Origin: an uncultured Clostridia bacterium
GTDB lineage: Bacteria; Bacillota; Clostridia; Christensenellales; UBA1242
Direction: 5' to 3'
Length of the DNA: 49,615 bases
Assembly: GCA_944381215.1 (NCBI GenBank)
Contig: CALWKF010000011.1
Coordinates: forward strand, 1 to 49,615
This document shows, one piece after another, positions 33,787 to 42,191 of this stretch. The notes beneath the pieces were generated by a model. The model did not search any database, was not told the DNA's origin, and saw only the letters and a list, made by a program, of their open reading frames with translations. The position numbers and the translations under genes are program-made. Position 1 is the first letter of the stretch. Every line of letters starts with the position of its first letter.

Positions 33787-33939
33787 TTGGTCATCCTGAG
33801 CCCGCCCCTCGTAAGCTCTTTGACGAAGGATCTATTCCTCTAAAAAAACTTTGCCAAACAAACCGTAAAGATGTAGTAGAAAAAAGTGGCTGAGATTCTT
33901 CGTCTCAGGCTCTGTAAGCAGGGCTCAGAATGACCAAAT
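33787..33939. repeat. MITE-like repeat with inverted ends, copy B2
   Basis: The left end TTGGTCATCCTGAGCCCG (33787) and right end GGGCTCAGAATGACCAAA (33939) are inverted repeats. Inside are CGAAGGATCT and AGATTCTTCG, then a core that reads, in reverse complement, TTTTTTCTACTACATC, then TTTACGGTTTGTTTGG. That core recurs at 42083-42120 in opposite orientation with about 80 percent identity, so the whole 150-base unit is a repeat and not just its ends. Confidence 0.75.
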
Positions 33940-34123
33940 GCCTTTAAATATATCAGGGACACAAATAACTACTCTATTAGTGTGTATCAGTATTACCTAA
34001 AAATATTAAGTACTTATAAACTGAACTAATTTCCTTTTATATATCGACAAAATATTTTTTCTATTTAAAATCGTTTTGCTTTTGGCGATTTTGTGATATA
34101 ATATTTAAAAGGAGTTGGGTGCA

Positions 34124-34714
34124 ATGGATATTTATTTTTCATTCTCATATATAGGGCTAATAATTTCGATTGTGGTACTAGCCCCCTTTATTGCGATTTG
34201 GTTTTTAAAACCTACAAACATTCCAAAGGACATTAAGGGCCACAACATAATTCTAACAATACTTACCTACCTAGGCCTACTTGGGTGCGTGGTGTTCTTG
34301 TGTTCCGCGCAGGACTACTTCAACGTTGCCGAAATTGTGAACTCGGCATGGTTCTGGCTGGCAATTGTTGCATTTATCGGTTACGTCGTGTTCTGGGTCA
34401 ACTACTTTATCGACCGAGACTATGAAAAACTGATTCAAGGGTTCGGCTTTATGCCAATGCCGATTGCGTTTTTCACCGTGCTAACCTTGTGCTTTTTGTC
34501 GCTGTTTATCAATCACTTCTGGATGTGGCTCTCGACCGTCGTATTGGGTATCGGTATCATTGGAAACAGCCTGTATGTATACTACCAGGCCACCAAGGAC
34601 CAGGCCGAAGAGCAGAAGAAACTTCGCCAAGAAAAGAAGGCAAAACGCCTTGAAGAAAAGCAGGAAAAAGGGGCCGAAAAGAAAAAGAAAATCAACAAAG
34701 TTAACGAACGCTAA
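34124..34714 (+). CDS. Integral membrane protein with highly charged coiled C-terminal tail
   Basis: A 196-residue protein with five hydrophobic segments (about residues 7-27, 43-63, 74-94, 109-130 and 132-152), then a tail of about 40 residues made almost only of Lys, Glu, Arg and Gln (EEQKKLRQEKKAKRLEEKQE and on), probably a cytoplasmic helix. I do not recognise a family. The ATG at 34124 has AAAGGAG at nine bases. A TATAAT box lies at 34097. It is monocistronic and convergent with the alpha/beta hydrolase gene. Confidence 0.7.
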   Translation: MDIYFSFSYIGLIISIVVLAPFIAIWFLKPTNIPKDIKGHNIILTILTYLGLLGCVVFLCSAQDYFNVAEIVNSAWFWLAIVAFIGYVVFWVNYFIDRDYEKLIQGFGFMPMPIAFFTVLTLCFLSLFINHFWMWLSTVVLGIGIIGNSLYVYYQATKDQAEEQKKLRQEKKAKRLEEKQEKGAEKKKKINKVNER

Positions 34715-34718
34715 AAGT

Positions 34719-34877
34719 TTTCCACTTATCCACATTTGCAATGTACAAAATTGTAGATGTGGTATTTTTTATTACAAAAGTGTATCAAAACTCACGTTTT
34801 TATCATAAATTCATATGTTCGAAAAAATTTTAAAAATTAACTAATTTTTAGTCACTTTTATAAGTCAGTGTGGAAAA
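34719..34877. other. DnaA-box-like sites in an AT-rich spacer
   Basis: TTATCCACA (34726-34734) is a perfect DnaA box, overlapped by TTTTCCACT (34719-34727). TGTGGAAAA (34869-34877) is the inverted TTTTCCACA variant. They lie at the left of a roughly 400-base AT-rich gap (34715-35122). Three sites are too few to call an origin. Confidence 0.35.
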
Positions 34878-34962
34878 CTCTGCACTATACACCCTAAATC
34901 CCACCACTTACCCTACAAAAATCGCCACTTTACTACATAAAATTTAAAATTCATAAATACAA

Positions 34963-35030
34963 AATAAAGTAAATTATTTTTTACTTTATTAAAAAAGAAA
35001 AGAATAGTTTTTGATTATTCTTTTCCTATT
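34963..35030. terminator. Two adjacent hairpins between convergent genes
   Basis: AATAAAGTAAA pairs with TTTACTTTATT (34963-34990), and GAAAAGAATA pairs with TATTCTTTTC (34997-35025). Both are flanked by A or T runs and can serve the plus-strand membrane gene and the minus-strand hydrolase gene. Confidence 0.5.
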
Positions 35031-35122
35031 ATTTATTAATATTTTCTGTTAATTTTTTTAATATTTTTTATTAATTATTTATTATTTTCGTTTATTTTTA
35101 ATTAATTATTTACGGGCTTGCT

Positions 35123-36148
35123 TTATTGTTCGTCGGTTTGTTCGGTGGGCGCAAGTTTTTCATTTATGAAGGCAAGAATGTAGTCATAAACTTCATTACG
35201 GAAGGTTTCGTTTAAAATCTCGTGGCGACCATTCGGCCAGAGTTTGTAAGCAACATTTTGGATGCCGTGCTCACGATAAAGGGGCGCGAGTTTGTCGATT
35301 GATTTATGCTCCTTTCCGCCGACCAAATCGCGCTCGCCACTCGTGATTAGAATGGGAATGTCCTTGTCAATGCGGTTTAGGGCCTGGTCCGTGTAAATTT
35401 TTTTCAAATTGCCGAAGAACGAGCGGTAAAACTCCGCACTAGCCATTCCCCCACAATACGGGTCGAGGCAGTAGTCGTCAAAGATTTTTTCGTTGCCTGT
35501 CAGCCAGTTGTTGCGCGGGAAGCCCTTGCCGTAACTTGCAAAAGTCATGTTGTAAATCATCTTTGCTGGTGCGTCCTTGCCCTTGAACGCGCGGGTGATG
35601 TCCGCCACCATTTTACCTAGACTAACCTGCATGTCCCCGCGGTAGCAACTGCTCCCAACCAAAATTGCCACAGAGTGCTCGTGATAGTTTTCGATAAAAC
35701 TTTGCATCAAGAAACTTCCGTAACTGTGACCCATAACTATTAGCGGAAGGTTGTATTTTTCAAAAAGCGTGTCCGATAATTTTATAAGGTCGCGTACGGT
35801 GTCGCCAAAGATGTCACCGTCGTACTTGCACACGTTTTCGGGTGCGCCTGCGGTCTTGCCATGACCTCGCAAGTCAGGAACCACCACGATGTAGCCATTT
35901 CTGTTCAAAAAGCGCGCAAAATCGTCGTACCTAAGTCCATGCTCGACCATGCCGTGCGCAATCAACACGACGCCTTTGGGCTCTGCCACCTTATCCCACG
36001 TGCGCACATAGATTTGGTAATCATTATATCCGTCAAAAAATGCCGAGCGAAAAGCCTGCTTCGGTGCCTCGGTCATCACCTCTTTCATTTTTGGCTGGCG
36101 CACCACCTTTTTAGTCGCCATGCCGTCTACTTTGAGTTCGTTCTCCAT
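35123..36148 (-). CDS. Alpha/beta hydrolase, monoacylglycerol lipase-like (serine aminopeptidase S33/Hydrolase_4)
   Basis: A 341-residue soluble hydrolase. It shows the oxyanion segment IAHGMVEHGLRY (63-74), DLRGHGKTAG (92-101) and the nucleophile elbow GHSYG with Ser142. The acid is Asp274 (SGERDLVGG) and the base His309 (GRHEILNE), a complete triad in the order of the monoacylglycerol lipase/lysophospholipase group. It probably cleaves ester bonds of lysolipids or monoglycerides. The N-terminal 30 residues are basic and not part of the fold. The start is the ATG at 36148, which has GGGAAGAGGT directly upstream; the open frame continues 15 codons further without a ribosome site. Monocistronic. 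Confidence 0.88.
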   Translation of the reverse strand: MENELKVDGMATKKVVRQPKMKEVMTEAPKQAFRSAFFDGYNDYQIYVRTWDKVAEPKGVVLIAHGMVEHGLRYDDFARFLNRNGYIVVVPDLRGHGKTAGAPENVCKYDGDIFGDTVRDLIKLSDTLFEKYNLPLIVMGHSYGSFLMQSFIENYHEHSVAILVGSSCYRGDMQVSLGKMVADITRAFKGKDAPAKMIYNMTFASYGKGFPRNNWLTGNEKIFDDYCLDPYCGGMASAEFYRSFFGNLKKIYTDQALNRIDKDIPILITSGERDLVGGKEHKSIDKLAPLYREHGIQNVAYKLWPNGRHEILNETFRNEVYDYILAFINEKLAPTEQTDEQ

Positions 36149-36384
36149 ACCTCTTCCCCCTCCTTGTATTAAAATTATTATAACAAAAACCAAAACTTTT
36201 TACAAATTAAAAAACACAACTATCGCCCAAAAATCACATTTTTACCCCAATTTTTCGCATTTTTTCACGTTTTGTTATATAAAATTTTATTTTTTTGTAT
36301 ATTTAGACTTTCTAAATTATGCACTCATACATTTTGTTTTTAATTTTATAAAGCAATATTTGATTTAATCAATTTCCAATAATT
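36149..36384. other. AT-rich spacer
   Basis: Promoter side of the hydrolase gene and downstream side of the toxin-antitoxin cassette. Rich in A/T with TTTTTCGCATTTTTTCACG near 36247. No gene or clear promoter pair is visible. Confidence 0.45.
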
Positions 36385-36420
36385 TAAAAAATAAAAGCCC
36401 GTAGGCTTTTATTTTATGTT
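36385..36420 (-). repeat. 36-bp direct repeat carrying a terminator, copy 1 (antitoxin side)
   Basis: Contains AAAAGCCCGTAGGCTTTT, a stem of AAAAGCC/GGCTTTT with A/T runs at both sides, and ATTTTATGTT. It matches 37875-37910 at 35 of 36 positions. It lies just after the antitoxin stop and can terminate the cassette. Confidence 0.8.
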
Positions 36421-36452
36421 GAATCAAGTGTTTCATCAATCTATAAAAAAGG

Positions 36453-37166
36453 TTATAAAACTTCGTTTTTGTGATATTTTAAAATATCTTTATCACTAAT
36501 TAGTTTATATTCCTTTTCCCCTTTACCATTCATAGCCCAAGGAGTGTCATCTCTATGGGTAAGTGCTATTAATTCGTTAGCGGTACAAGATTTGTATTTA
36601 TTTAATGTTTCATTAATAGAATCAAGCTTTTCCATACCATCATTACTATTTAATATTTTACTTTGTATAGGCATATCAAACTTTTTATTTAATTTATAAG
36701 GCTTTTCTTCGTTTTTAAATTTCTTATAAATGCTTTGCACGACTGGGCCGTATTTAAAGGCGTAAATTTTATCTTTAAATAATTTCTTATTATAATTACA
36801 TAAATAATCAGCGTAGCAAAAGTATACTAATTTTTCTAAACGCGTATGCGAGCATTCATAATTTGCAATGATATAATTTGCAACATCTACCGCAGTTAAC
36901 TCTTCATTTTTAGATAAATATTTTAAAAATTCTTTCTCATTCTTTAATAGTTTTACATTTTCAAAAAAAGGGTCGCGCGCTACTACATCAGCCCATTCTT
37001 TTGTATCAGTGGTGATAATTTGCGTCGAAATAGTGTATTTATCATTTTTTTTGTTGATTAATTTACTTATTTTATTAAATATCGCTAAATCAACATCAAC
37101 ATAATCAAGCGCAATTCGTTCACCAGTACTATAAGAACTGCCTAAAACAATAAAGTGCTTAAACAT
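36453..37166 (-). CDS. Panacea-domain (DUF4065, SocA-like) antitoxin
   Basis: A 237-residue protein. Its Panacea domain spans about residues 95-225: VANYIIANYECSHTRLEKLVY, then FCYADYLCNYNKKLFKDKIYAF, KYGPVVQSIYKKF and LTHRDDTPWAMNG, the hallmark segments of this antitoxin domain. The first 90 residues are an extra N-terminal part (MFKHFIVLGSSYSTGER) that may give toxin specificity. The start is the ATG at 37166, with GAGGAGGTGG directly upstream; it overlaps the toxin stop by eight bases. Panacea antitoxins neutralise many unrelated toxins, among them small alarmone synthetases like the upstream gene. Neutralisation here is inferred from domain and context. The gene is AT-rich like its partner. 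Confidence 0.85.
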   Translation of the reverse strand: MFKHFIVLGSSYSTGERIALDYVDVDLAIFNKISKLINKKNDKYTISTQIITTDTKEWADVVARDPFFENVKLLKNEKEFLKYLSKNEELTAVDVANYIIANYECSHTRLEKLVYFCYADYLCNYNKKLFKDKIYAFKYGPVVQSIYKKFKNEEKPYKLNKKFDMPIQSKILNSNDGMEKLDSINETLNKYKSCTANELIALTHRDDTPWAMNGKGEKEYKLISDKDILKYHKNEVL

Positions 37167-37800
37167 TTTCCACCTCCTCGATTTCCTTTGACAATCTTTC
37201 CCATTCAGTATATTCTTCCTTGTGTTTTTTATGTGATTTGTAGTTATTTTCAACATCGTCTTTGTGCCAAAGCTGTAATTCCCATAAATAATGCAAATTA
37301 TCTTGCTTTATGTAGATATGTATTGCTTTGTAGCCGTCTTTTGAAGAATCTATGCATTTAAAATGCGGGAAATATTCGAGTATTGATGCTTTCAGTTTAT
37401 CAATGTCAAAATGAATATCAGTTATGATTCGCAAGCCTAAAATATCGTTAAAACATTTATTTACTGCTATTGTCCCGCGTTCTCCATTTACCTTTTTAAT
37501 ATTATAATAGAATAATTTTGAAAAAACGGAATTTAGTTGTTTAATTCGGTATTGATGAATTATTTGATTTAATGAAAGTTTTAACAAAATTCCCTGTTTA
37601 TCAGCATTTAAAAAATATCTGTAAAACAATAAATTTTGTATTTTCTCAATATCTTGGGAAAAATGCCGAATATTTGTAGTAGATTGATTATATTTAATTT
37701 GATTGAACGCATAGTTATCCCAATCCTTACAAATTTCCGTATAAGCAATACTGATTTCGTCAAGAATATTTTTTAATTCTTCAAAAGATTTCAATAACAT
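37159..37800 (-). CDS. Putative toxSAS: RelA/SpoT-domain toxin
   Basis: A 213-residue protein whose second half matches the RelA/SpoT nucleotidyltransferase fold: CFNDILGLRII (116-126, the D-x2-G-x-R strand), DGYKAIHIY (155-163, the GYRSIH motif that stacks the acceptor) and WELQLWHKDD (173-182, the E-x-Q catalytic segment). There is no hydrolase, TGS or ACT domain, so it is a single-domain synthetase. Paired with a Panacea antitoxin it fits the toxSAS group, which either makes toxic alarmones or pyrophosphorylates the tRNA 3' end; sequence alone does not decide which. The usual SIxxK stretch before the D-x2-G motif is weak. The ATG lacks a ribosome site: TATAAT ends six bases before it. Confidence 0.75.
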   Translation of the reverse strand: MLLKSFEELKNILDEISIAYTEICKDWDNYAFNQIKYNQSTTNIRHFSQDIEKIQNLLFYRYFLNADKQGILLKLSLNQIIHQYRIKQLNSVFSKLFYYNIKKVNGERGTIAVNKCFNDILGLRIITDIHFDIDKLKASILEYFPHFKCIDSSKDGYKAIHIYIKQDNLHYLWELQLWHKDDVENNYKSHKKHKEEYTEWERLSKEIEEVENV

Positions 37801-37806
37801 AATAAT

Positions 37807-37812
37807 ATTATA
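37807..37812 (-). promoter_or_regulatory. -10 box of the toxin-antitoxin operon (leaderless type)
   Basis: TATAAT on the minus strand, six bases before the toxin ATG. TTGACA lies only seven bases further upstream, too close to act as its -35, so the -35 is unclear or the promoter is weak. Confidence 0.45.
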
Positions 37813-37874
37813 ACATACTTGTCAAGTTTTTAAAAGATTTTTATCAAAAAAAGTTTATATTTTGAAAATTTTTA

Positions 37875-37910
37875 TAAAAAATAAAAGCCAGTAGGCTTTT
37901 ATTTTATGTT
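37875..37910 (-). repeat. 36-bp direct repeat carrying a terminator, copy 2 (gyrA side)
   Basis: Same sequence as 36385-36420 except A for C in the loop (AAAAGCCAGTAGGCTTTT). It is positioned to terminate gyrA transcripts about 45 bases after the old gyrA stop at 37954. Confidence 0.8.
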
Positions 37911-37953
37911 AGAGAAATTTTAAATTTAGTAATTTTTTAGTTTATTTTGTTGT

Positions 37954-38156
37954 TAGATTTCCTCATCTTCGACACTTTCGACATCAGCTTCGTTTTCGGT
38001 CGAGTCGGCGTCAGTATTTTCGGTTGAATCAAGGTCGGTAGCGGTGCTGGCTAATTCCGTGTTGTTTCGTTTTCGGTCGAGTTGATGTCGGCAGTGTCAT
38101 TATAGGTTGAAATCTATGTCTGTACTTTCAATTAAAATGACGTTAGAGGTGCTTTA
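37954..38156 (-). pseudogene. Decayed remnant of the gyrA acidic C-terminal tail
   Basis: Read on the minus strand after the present gyrA stop, two frames still code tail-like peptides. One around 38070-38107 reads NDTADINSTENETT. Another, ending at a TAA at 37954, reads DSTENTDADSTENEADVES followed by VEDEEI. Both repeat the [14 protein letters not shown] motif of the live tail. A frameshift and a non-tail segment of about 50 bases (about 38107-38156) separate them from gyrA. The tail therefore seems once to have been longer, and new sequence brought the current stop. Confidence 0.65.
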
Positions 38157-40967
38157 TTATTCGTTTTCGGTCGAGTCGTCGTCAGTATTTTCGGTTGATT
38201 CAGTGTCGGCTGTGTTTTCGGTTGTGTCGGCACTTGTGGTGTCGGTCGGGGTTTGGTCGTCTGTGCTGGTTGTGTCAGCGTTTTCGGTCTGCTCGAATTT
38301 TTCGGCAAATTCGGTCTCGGTTGGGAGGCCGTCGCTTTCCTCGGGCTCGTTCGCATCGCCTGCGACGGTTGCGATACTTGCGATTGTATTACCCGCGCGC
38401 AGTTTCATCATACGCACGCCCATGGAGGTACGGCTCACCTTTCTAACGTCGCTTGATTTCAGCCTAATGGTCATGCCGTTGTTCGTAATCAGCATGATGT
38501 CGTCATTCGGCTCGATTTGGCGAAGGCCCACGAGGTCGCCAGTTTTGTCGTTAAACTCGCCAGCGCGCACACCCATACCACCGCGGGACTGCAGTCTGTA
38601 GTCGGCGATGTCGGCGCGCTTGCCAAAGCCGTTTGCGGTAATAGTCAGCACTTCCATGTCTGGCTTAACGACGCACATGTCCACAAGCTTAGCGTCGTCG
38701 GTTAGGTGCATAGCCTTTACACCGCGGGCACTACGGCCGAGCGGACGGAGGCCTTTTTCGTTGAAGCGGATGCACTTGCCGTTACTACTAGCGATCAGGA
38801 TGTCGTCGTCGCCCTTACTGCGCTCGACTTTTATAAGTTCGTCGCCTTCGTCAAGGCTGATTGCGCGCTTACCAATCTTCATGATGTTGAAAAATTCGGT
38901 AATCGGGGTCTTTTTAATCAAGCCGTTGCGCGTCGTCATAACGAGGTAGCCATTTGGAGAAACCGCGTCGATGTAGTCGTTCGAGTCCTCGCCCAAAATC
39001 GCGTCCGCGTAAATCGGGTTCTCGGTGGAGATAACGTTGCCCTCGCTGTCTACCGCGTGGTCGCTGTCAACCTGAGTGTAGTCGACCTTGCGCCTGCCCG
39101 TCAGCATGTCAATCGGCAAGCAAATCATCGCGGTAACGCGCTCGTCCTGGTTGAGTTGAAGTAGGTTGATAATCGCCCTACCCTTGCTCGTTCTGCTACC
39201 CTCGGGCACTTCGTACGTCTTAATCGAATACACTTTGCCGAGGTTTGTAAAGAAGAGGAGATTGTCGTGGGTGTTCGCGATAAACAGCCTGTTTATGTAG
39301 TCGTTGTCCTTTGATTTGTGCGTGGTCATGCCGACGCCGCCGCGGTTTTGCGTGTGGTACTCACTGAGGGCCATGCGCTTTATGTAGCCTTGGTTCGTCA
39401 TAGATACGACCATGTCCTCGCGCGCGATTAGGTCCTCGATGTCGAAACTGCCGATGTCGTGGCTAATCTCGGTGCGTCTAGGCGTATTGTATTTTTCCTT
39501 GATTTCGGTAAGTTCGCGGGCGATGATTGCAAGTACCTTGTGCGGGTTCTCGAGAATTGACTCGCACTCGGCGATAAAGGCGCGAAGGTCCTTTAATTCC
39601 TGTTGCAACTTCTCGACCTCTAAGGCAGTAAGTCGAGCCAGACGCATGTCTAGAATCGCGTTGGCCTGCTTTTCGCTCAACTCGAACTTACTGCACAAGT
39701 TAGTCAAGGCGTCGGCGCGCTCCTTACTGCTCTTAATTATGTGAATAACCTCGTCGATGTTCGCGAGTGCTATTACCAAGCCCTCAATTATGTGGGCACG
39801 CTCGCGGGCGCGCTCGAGGTCGTACTTCGTTCTGCGGGTAATGACTTCCTTTTGGTGTTCAAGGTAGTACGAAAGCATTTCTTTTAGATTCAGCACTTTC
39901 GGCTCGCCGTTCGCAAGGGCCAAAAAGATTATTCCCATGCTGGTCTGCAACTGGCTGTGCTTGAATAAGAGGTTCAATACAACTTGCGGGTTCGCATCGC
40001 GCTTTAAGTCGACGACGACGCGCATACCCTGGCGGTCGGACTCCTCTTTGATGTCAGCAATGCCCTCGATGCGCTTGTCTTTTACGAGGTTCGCCATTTG
40101 CACAATCAGTTGCGCCTTATTTACCTGATAAGGAATCTCGGTAATCACGATTTTTACGCGGTTGCCGTCGTCCTCGATTTCGGTGCGGGCACGCGTGATG
40201 ACCTTGCCGTGACCAGTCTTGTACGCCTGTCTAATTCCCATACGCCCCATAATGATACCGCCCGTTGGGAAGTCGGGGGCCTTTATATAGGTCATCAACT
40301 CGTCAATCTCGATGTCGGGGTTGTTAATCAGCGCAATTACGCCGTCGATAACTTCGCCAAGGTTGTGCGGTGGAATCGCGGTCGCCATACCTACAGCAAT
40401 ACCGTCAGCACCGTTTACGAGTAGGTTCGGGAAGCGCGCGGGTAAAACCACGGGCTGTTGCAAGGTGTCGTCGAAGTTCGGGCAGAAGTCCACCGAGTCC
40501 TTGTCGATATCGCGGAGCATTTCGGCGGCGATTTTACTAAGGCGCGCCTCTGTGTAACGTTGTGCAGCGGCGGGGTCCCCGTCGATACTACCAAAGTTTC
40601 CCTGGCCTTCGACAAGGGGTGCACGCATGGTAAAGGGCTGAGCCAAACGCACAAGTGCATCGTAAACTGCCGAGTCGCCGTGCGGGTGGTACTTACCCAA
40701 AACGTCGCCGACAATACGCGCGCACTTACGGTAAGGTTTGTCATTAAATAGGTTTAATTCGCCCATACTATACAAGATTCTGCGGTGCACGGGCTTTAAT
40801 CCGTCGCGCACATCGGGAATCGCACGAGATACGTTAACCGCCATTGCGTAACCGATAAAACTTTTCTTCATTTCATCGACAATGGGCTGTTTAACAACGC
40901 GTGTGTTGTCAATCTTGACATCCTCAGCAGGAGTCCCGATAGTAGGAGTGTTGTCTTGATTTTCCAT
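38157..40967 (-). CDS. gyrA: DNA gyrase subunit A
   Basis: Breakage-reunion subunit of gyrase. The 936-residue protein has the 5Y-CAP region with [10 protein letters not shown] (S99 and D103 equal E. coli Ser83 and Asp87, the quinolone-sensitive state) and the catalytic Tyr138 in [11 protein letters not shown]. The beta-pinwheel domain carries a GyrA-box variant QNRGGVG near residue 537, which supports gyrase and not topoisomerase IV. After about residue 865 comes a tail of about 70 residues rich in Thr, Asp, Glu and Ser with repeats like [17 protein letters not shown]. This makes the protein about 100 residues longer than typical. AAGGATG precedes the ATG. gyrB lies 1.4 kb upstream on the same strand but is separated by a SLOG gene and an XRE gene, so the two are not in one operon. 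Confidence 0.95.
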   Translation of the reverse strand: MENQDNTPTIGTPAEDVKIDNTRVVKQPIVDEMKKSFIGYAMAVNVSRAIPDVRDGLKPVHRRILYSMGELNLFNDKPYRKCARIVGDVLGKYHPHGDSAVYDALVRLAQPFTMRAPLVEGQGNFGSIDGDPAAAQRYTEARLSKIAAEMLRDIDKDSVDFCPNFDDTLQQPVVLPARFPNLLVNGADGIAVGMATAIPPHNLGEVIDGVIALINNPDIEIDELMTYIKAPDFPTGGIIMGRMGIRQAYKTGHGKVITRARTEIEDDGNRVKIVITEIPYQVNKAQLIVQMANLVKDKRIEGIADIKEESDRQGMRVVVDLKRDANPQVVLNLLFKHSQLQTSMGIIFLALANGEPKVLNLKEMLSYYLEHQKEVITRRTKYDLERARERAHIIEGLVIALANIDEVIHIIKSSKERADALTNLCSKFELSEKQANAILDMRLARLTALEVEKLQQELKDLRAFIAECESILENPHKVLAIIARELTEIKEKYNTPRRTEISHDIGSFDIEDLIAREDMVVSMTNQGYIKRMALSEYHTQNRGGVGMTTHKSKDNDYINRLFIANTHDNLLFFTNLGKVYSIKTYEVPEGSRTSKGRAIINLLQLNQDERVTAMICLPIDMLTGRRKVDYTQVDSDHAVDSEGNVISTENPIYADAILGEDSNDYIDAVSPNGYLVMTTRNGLIKKTPITEFFNIMKIGKRAISLDEGDELIKVERSKGDDDILIASSNGKCIRFNEKGLRPLGRSARGVKAMHLTDDAKLVDMCVVKPDMEVLTITANGFGKRADIADYRLQSRGGMGVRAGEFNDKTGDLVGLRQIEPNDDIMLITNNGMTIRLKSSDVRKVSRTSMGVRMMKLRAGNTIASIATVAGDANEPEESDGLPTETEFAEKFEQTENADTTSTDDQTPTDTTSADTTENTADTESTENTDDDSTENE

Positions 40968-41115
40968 AATATTTCATCCTTTTTTTATTTTTTAAATCTT
41001 TCGAGCAAATATATTTTTATATAGAATGTGCTTTAATCTTGCCACATTCCCCACTGTTTTTGTATATTAAGTTGCAAATTTTGATTATATCTATTTAGTT
41101 ACCATGTAATTAAGC

Positions 41116-41571
41116 CTAAATTGATATTAGTTGCTTTTTATTTTTCTGAGCATATTTAAAGGCCTTGTATGCACCACTATTTTCTGTTTTTCTTATATAG
41201 AATAGAACAATGTCGCTATTATCTATCATACTACAATTTCTATAATAAATTTTAGTACGCCAATAATCAAAGGCTAGCGGTAAGAGTATATAATCTTCGT
41301 ACTCGCTATAATCTAATTGATGCTTATATTTCTTTAAATATTTCTCATCCTCTAAACAATACACTCTTTTAATATAAGTGTACTCCTTTTTTAAATCGGT
41401 GATAATTTCATAGCATAATGTATCAAACTCACCAAAACCACCAAAATAAAATGTAGTAACCTCATATTTCGTGATTATATCAATTAATACCTTTCGTAAC
41501 TCACCTTTTATACATAAATCTTCCTTATTTATTTGGCTATGACCAAACACTGAACATATTTTTTCTTGCAT
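41116..41571 (-). CDS. SLOG-family Rossmann-fold protein (YpsA/DUF1273-like)
   Basis: A 151-residue soluble protein. The first strand CSVFGHSQ, the central GGFGEFDTLCYEI (44-56) and the last segment SDIVLFYIRKTENSGAYKAF followed by KYAQKNKK form the nucleotide-binding pattern of SLOG domains, which are thought to sense or process nucleotide-derived ligands. YpsA-like members occur widely in Firmicutes and their phages. The gene is AT-rich compared with gyrA and gyrB on either side, which suggests insertion between them. AGAGGTG precedes the ATG, and a TTGACT-17-TACACT promoter lies at 41590-41618. It is divergent from a small XRE regulator, which may control it. Confidence 0.7.
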   Translation of the reverse strand: MQEKICSVFGHSQINKEDLCIKGELRKVLIDIITKYEVTTFYFGGFGEFDTLCYEIITDLKKEYTYIKRVYCLEDEKYLKKYKHQLDYSEYEDYILLPLAFDYWRTKIYYRNCSMIDNSDIVLFYIRKTENSGAYKAFKYAQKNKKQLISI

Positions 41572-41589
41572 GTTTCACCTCTTTACGAG

Positions 41590-41618
41590 AGTGTACTACA
41601 TGCTTTTTATAAAGTCAA
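41590..41618 (-). promoter_or_regulatory. Promoter of the SLOG gene
   Basis: On the minus strand TTGACT (41618-41613), 17-base spacer, TACACT (41595-41590), directly before AGAGGTG and the ATG. It lies in the 113-base region shared with the divergent XRE gene. Confidence 0.65.
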
Positions 41619-41684
41619 GGATATATCCCCGAATATTTTAAAGTACTTGGTGTTAAAATTATCAAAAATAGTTAAGGAATTTTT

Positions 41685-41924
41685 ATGAGAATAAGTGAAG
41701 CAATAAGTGATAGAATTTTAGAGTTGTGTCGCGAGCGCGATATTACGCCAAATAAACTGGGAAGGCTTTCGGGTCTCGACCCCAGCACCATAACTTCGAT
41801 TTTTTACGGCAAGAGTAAGAACCCCGGCATTGTAACTCTGCTCTACATCTGCGACGGCCTCAACATTTCCCTCGCCGAGTTTTTCAACACCGACATCTTC
41901 AAGTCCAACACCTTCGAAGACTAG
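41685..41924 (+). CDS. Small XRE-type HTH regulator
   Basis: A 79-residue protein consisting of one Cro/C1 helix-turn-helix domain: ISDRILELCRERDITPNKL, GRLSGLDPSTITSIFYGKSK (turn and recognition helix) and the conserved PGIVTLLYICDGLNISLAEFF. There is no dimerisation or effector domain. AAGGA lies seven bases before the ATG. The gene is divergent from the SLOG gene with a shared control region of about 110 bases, an arrangement typical of local repressors. The latter half of the gene uses GC-richer codons than the SLOG gene. A composite repeat begins about 40 bases after the stop. Confidence 0.85.
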   Translation: MRISEAISDRILELCRERDITPNKLGRLSGLDPSTITSIFYGKSKNPGIVTLLYICDGLNISLAEFFNTDIFKSNTFED

Positions 41925-41960
41925 CAGTGCGTAGGCGCACGGCCGTTATATACAATAAAG

Positions 41961-42187
41961 GCACTGGGCTGGCGCGTGAGCATGCATTTTATATTATTGT
42001 GTCCAATATTGCGCCAGACTTCTCGCAAACGAGAAGGCATTCTGAGCCCGCCCCTCGAAGCCTGAGACGAAGAATCTCAGGCGTTTTTTCTATTACATCT
42101 TTACGATTTGTTTGGCAATGTTTTAAGAGGATAAAATGAGATCCTTCGTCTAAAGGCTTCGCGGGTCGACACTCAGGATGACCAAGT
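41961..42187. repeat. Interspersed composite palindromic repeat, copy C
   Basis: 41963-42047 matches copy B1: CACTGGGCTGGCGCGTGAG, an AT-rich loop, TTGCGCCAGACTTC, CTTCTCG-CAAA-CGAGAAG and GCATTCTGAGCC. 42036-42187 is the MITE-like unit of B2 with its core in opposite orientation (TTTTTTCTATTACATC, then TTTACGATTTGTTTGG) and ends ATTCTGAGCCCG and ACTCAGGATGACCAAG. No gene lies in 41925-42331. Confidence 0.75.
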
Positions 42188-42191
42188 AGTA

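Noticed and set aside
38132..40751. Several plus- and minus-strand frames inside gyrA
   Set aside because: Shadows of a highly biased GC-richer gene; the gyrA frame explains the sequence and none has a ribosome site or motif.
41927..42139. Plus-strand frame of 70 codons after the XRE gene
   Set aside because: It lies inside the composite repeat and has no ribosome site.
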